Source of the DNA: Thermaceae bacterium
Lineage (GTDB): Bacteria; Deinococcota; Deinococci; Deinococcales; Marinithermaceae
Length of the DNA: 6,351 nucleotides
NCBI GenBank assembly: GCA_027023345.1
Contig: JALVVO010000260.1
Span: 1 to 6,351, forward strand
Direction: 5' to 3'
This document shows positions 5,311 to 6,351 of this stretch, in pieces (position 1 is the first letter of the stretch; each line of letters begins with the position of its first letter). The position numbers and the translations under genes are program-made. The notes under the pieces are model-generated. The model made no database searches and was not told the origin of the DNA. It saw only the letters and a list, made by a program, of their open reading frames with translations.

Positions 5311-5790
5311 CTAAAGGGCCCGGCGGAGGATCTCGGCGTCCTCGGGGGTGTAGCCGTAGAGGGTGACCTCGAGGGTGTCCGGCGCGGCCTTGATCTCCTC
5401 GAGCATGATCCGGGCGACCCGCTCCTTGTCCAGGCCGCCCACCCCGGTACCGAGCAGGGGAAAGGCGACGGTCTTCAAGCCCTTTGCCACCGCAAGCTCA
5501 AGGGCGCTTTTCGTCGCCTGTCGGACGCTCTCGTAGCTCGCCGGCTCGTCGCCCATCACCGCCGCGTGGATGACGTAGCGGGCGGGGAGCTTCCCCGCCG
5601 TGGTGATCGCCGCCTCGCCGACCCGGATGGGGCCGATCCGGTCGCACTCGGCCTGGATCTCGGGGCCGCCCTTTTTGCGGATCGCCCCCGCGACCCCGGC
5701 GCCGAGCTTCAGCCAGTTGTTGGCGGCGTTGACGATGGCGTCGCCGGCGAACTCGGTGATGTCGCCCTGGGCGATGCGGATCCGGGCCAC
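5311..5790 (-). CDS. Stand-alone macro-domain protein (ADP-ribose binding, probable hydrolase)
   Basis: A single macro domain of 159 aa. Macro domains bind ADP-ribose, and many remove it from proteins or nucleic acid or deacetylate O-acetyl-ADP-ribose. Hallmarks: GDIT (9-12), DAIVNAANN (17-25) with the Asn residues of MacroD-type enzymes, the glycine loop LGAGVAGAI (29-37), H75 in YVIHAAV, and the phosphate loop PLLGTGVGGL (111-120). It is of the archaeal Af1521/MacroD type rather than a poly-ADP-ribose glycohydrolase. DarG antitoxin macro domains look similar, but no DarT toxin frame is adjacent. The GTG at 5788-5790 lies 9 nt after the stop of the Usp gene with only a weak GGGG upstream; the ATG 8 nt before it is out of frame. 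Sitting between a stress protein and recF suggests a link to DNA damage or stress, an inference from position. Confidence 0.92.
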   Translation of the reverse strand: MARIRIAQGDITEFAGDAIVNAANNWLKLGAGVAGAIRKKGGPEIQAECDRIGPIRVGEAAITTAGKLPARYVIHAAVMGDEPASYESVRQATKSALELAVAKGLKTVAFPLLGTGVGGLDKERVARIMLEEIKAAPDTLEVTLYGYTPEDAEILRRAL

Positions 5791-5799
5791 GGCCCCATT

Positions 5800-6237
5800 C
5801 TACCCCTGGCAGGAGACCACCAGGACCGGCACCGGGCTCCGGTCGAGCACCGCCTGGGTCACCGAGCCGAGCAAGAAGCGCCGCAGGCTCCGGCCGCGCG
5901 GCGCCATCACCACCACGTCGTAGCCGGGGGCCTCGGCGAGGATCTCGTAGGCCACGTCGTCGCCCCGACGGAGGCGGGCCTCGGCCTCGACCCCGGCCTC
6001 CTTGGCCCGCTTGAGGGCGGCCTCGAGCACCTCGTCGGCGAGGTTTTGAAAGGCCTTGGCCAGGCCGTAGTCGAGGTCGTCGGGCAGCGCGGGCAGGGGC
6101 ACCAGGGTGCTGGGGCTCGCGAGCACGTGGAGGAAGGTCACCTTGCCGCCGGTGGCCTGGGCCAGCCGGAGCGCCTCCGCCTCGGCCCGGCGGGCGCACT
6201 CGCTGCCGTCGGTGGGGACCAGGATGCGCCGGTACAT
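5800..6237 (-). CDS. Universal stress protein, UspA family
   Basis: A single Usp domain of 145 aa, cytoplasmic and probably dimeric. The N-terminal strand and loop YRRILVPTDGS (2-12) carry the conserved D10. The helix-strand pattern is normal, and the C-terminal nucleotide loop is APRGRSLRRFLLGS (112-125) followed by the SPVPVLVV strand. The ATP-binding signature is usually G-2x-G-9x-G(S/T). Here the first Gly is Ala (A112) and the spacing from G115 to G124 is 8 residues, so nucleotide binding may be altered. It is the first gene of the minus-strand cluster and its ATG (6235-6237) lies exactly 6 nt past a -10-like box, which implies a leaderless mRNA. What stress it answers to cannot be read here. 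Confidence 0.93.
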   Translation of the reverse strand: MYRRILVPTDGSECARRAEAEALRLAQATGGKVTFLHVLASPSTLVPLPALPDDLDYGLAKAFQNLADEVLEAALKRAKEAGVEAEARLRRGDDVAYEILAEAPGYDVVVMAPRGRSLRRFLLGSVTQAVLDRSPVPVLVVSCQG

Positions 6238-6254
6238 ACGCCCATAATACGGGC
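6238..6254. promoter_or_regulatory. Divergent leaderless promoter shared by two genes
   Basis: Only 17 bp separate the two start codons. On the minus strand TATTAT (6244-6249) is followed by 6 nt and the Usp ATG. On the plus strand CATAAT (6243-6248) is followed by 6 nt and the ATG at 6255. Each is one mismatch from TATAAT, and each puts +1 on the A of ATG. Neither has a clear -35. GCCC/GGGC arms flank the AT core symmetrically. Leaderless transcription from an isolated -10 box is well known in Deinococcota. Confidence 0.6.
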
Positions 6255-6351
6255 ATGCGGCCGGTCTTCTTCCTCTCCGACTTCGGCGGCGAGGACCCCT
6301 ACGCCGGGGTGGTGCGGGCGGTGATCTACGCCCGCGCCCCCGGTGCCCCCC
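6255..6351 (+). CDS. DUF62 / SAM hydroxide adenosyltransferase, N-terminal part only
   Basis: The frame starts at ATG 6255-6257 and is still open at the window edge, giving 32 residues. They read RPVFFLSDFGGEDPYAGVVR and end YARAPGAP. The TDFG-like motif (SDFG, 8-11), the DPYAGVV stretch (14-20) and the following helix with a Pro (residue 29) are the N-terminal signature of the DUF62 family. Those enzymes split S-adenosylmethionine with water/hydroxide to adenosine and methionine and are related to fluorinases. The whole protein would need about 250 residues, so most of the gene lies outside the window. It is transcribed away from the Usp gene from the shared 17-bp promoter. Confidence 0.8.
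   Translation, partial: MRPVFFLSDFGGEDPYAGVVRAVIYARAPGAP

Noticed and set aside
5311..5790. DarG antitoxin of a DarTG toxin-antitoxin pair
   Set aside because: The macro domain would fit, but no DarT-like frame is beside it; the neighbours are Usp and recF.
4141..6324. Very long plus-strand open frame (727 residues) opposite recF, macro and Usp
   Set aside because: It is the antisense shadow of three clearly recognised genes in GC-rich DNA and has no recognisable motif.
1..6351. CRISPR array, tRNA, rRNA or insertion sequence
   Set aside because: No regularly spaced direct repeats, cloverleaf, rRNA-like tracts or transposase motifs were seen on either strand by eye.

Overview
The window looks chromosomal and most likely comes from a member of the Thermales (Deinococcota; Thermus, Oceanithermus or Marinithermus type). 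The evidence is the very GC-rich, tightly packed genes, the GTG starts, apparently leaderless promoters, and the protein style of RecF, the branched-chain aminotransferase and the DUF721 protein. The species cannot be fixed from the sequence alone.

Right half (about 2450-6351): an ordinary housekeeping cluster on the minus strand. In transcription order it holds a UspA-family stress protein, a stand-alone macro-domain protein, recF, a DciA/DUF721 protein with an extra zinc ribbon, and the branched-chain aminotransferase ilvE. Spacings are 9, 0, -8 and 7 nt, so these five genes form one translationally coupled unit. It probably starts at a 17-bp divergent promoter (6238-6254) and ends at a hairpin at 2451-2467. 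The same 17 bp also drives the first 32 codons of a DUF62 (SAM hydroxide adenosyltransferase) gene on the plus strand, cut by the window edge.

Left half (1 to about 2450): visibly AT-richer, looser and more accessory in character. It contains a compact minus-strand unit that reads as a candidate secreted-peptide system. A promoter overlaid with inverted repeats drives a 126-aa protein that carries both a Sec signal peptide and a double-glycine-type leader motif, followed by a 60-residue glycine-zipper core. An intercistronic hairpin separates it from a 69-aa two-membrane-segment protein (immunity candidate). The last gene is a 214-aa C39-like cysteine protease with its own Sec signal peptide and no ABC transporter attached. 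The proposed logic is that precursor and protease are exported separately by Sec, the leader is removed outside the inner membrane, and the small membrane protein protects or assists. This is inference from architecture.

Between the two halves (1602-2228) lies the wreck of an unrecognised gene with a winged-helix-like segment. It is broken by three apparent single-base losses, and its 3' end runs into the promoter of the peptide unit.
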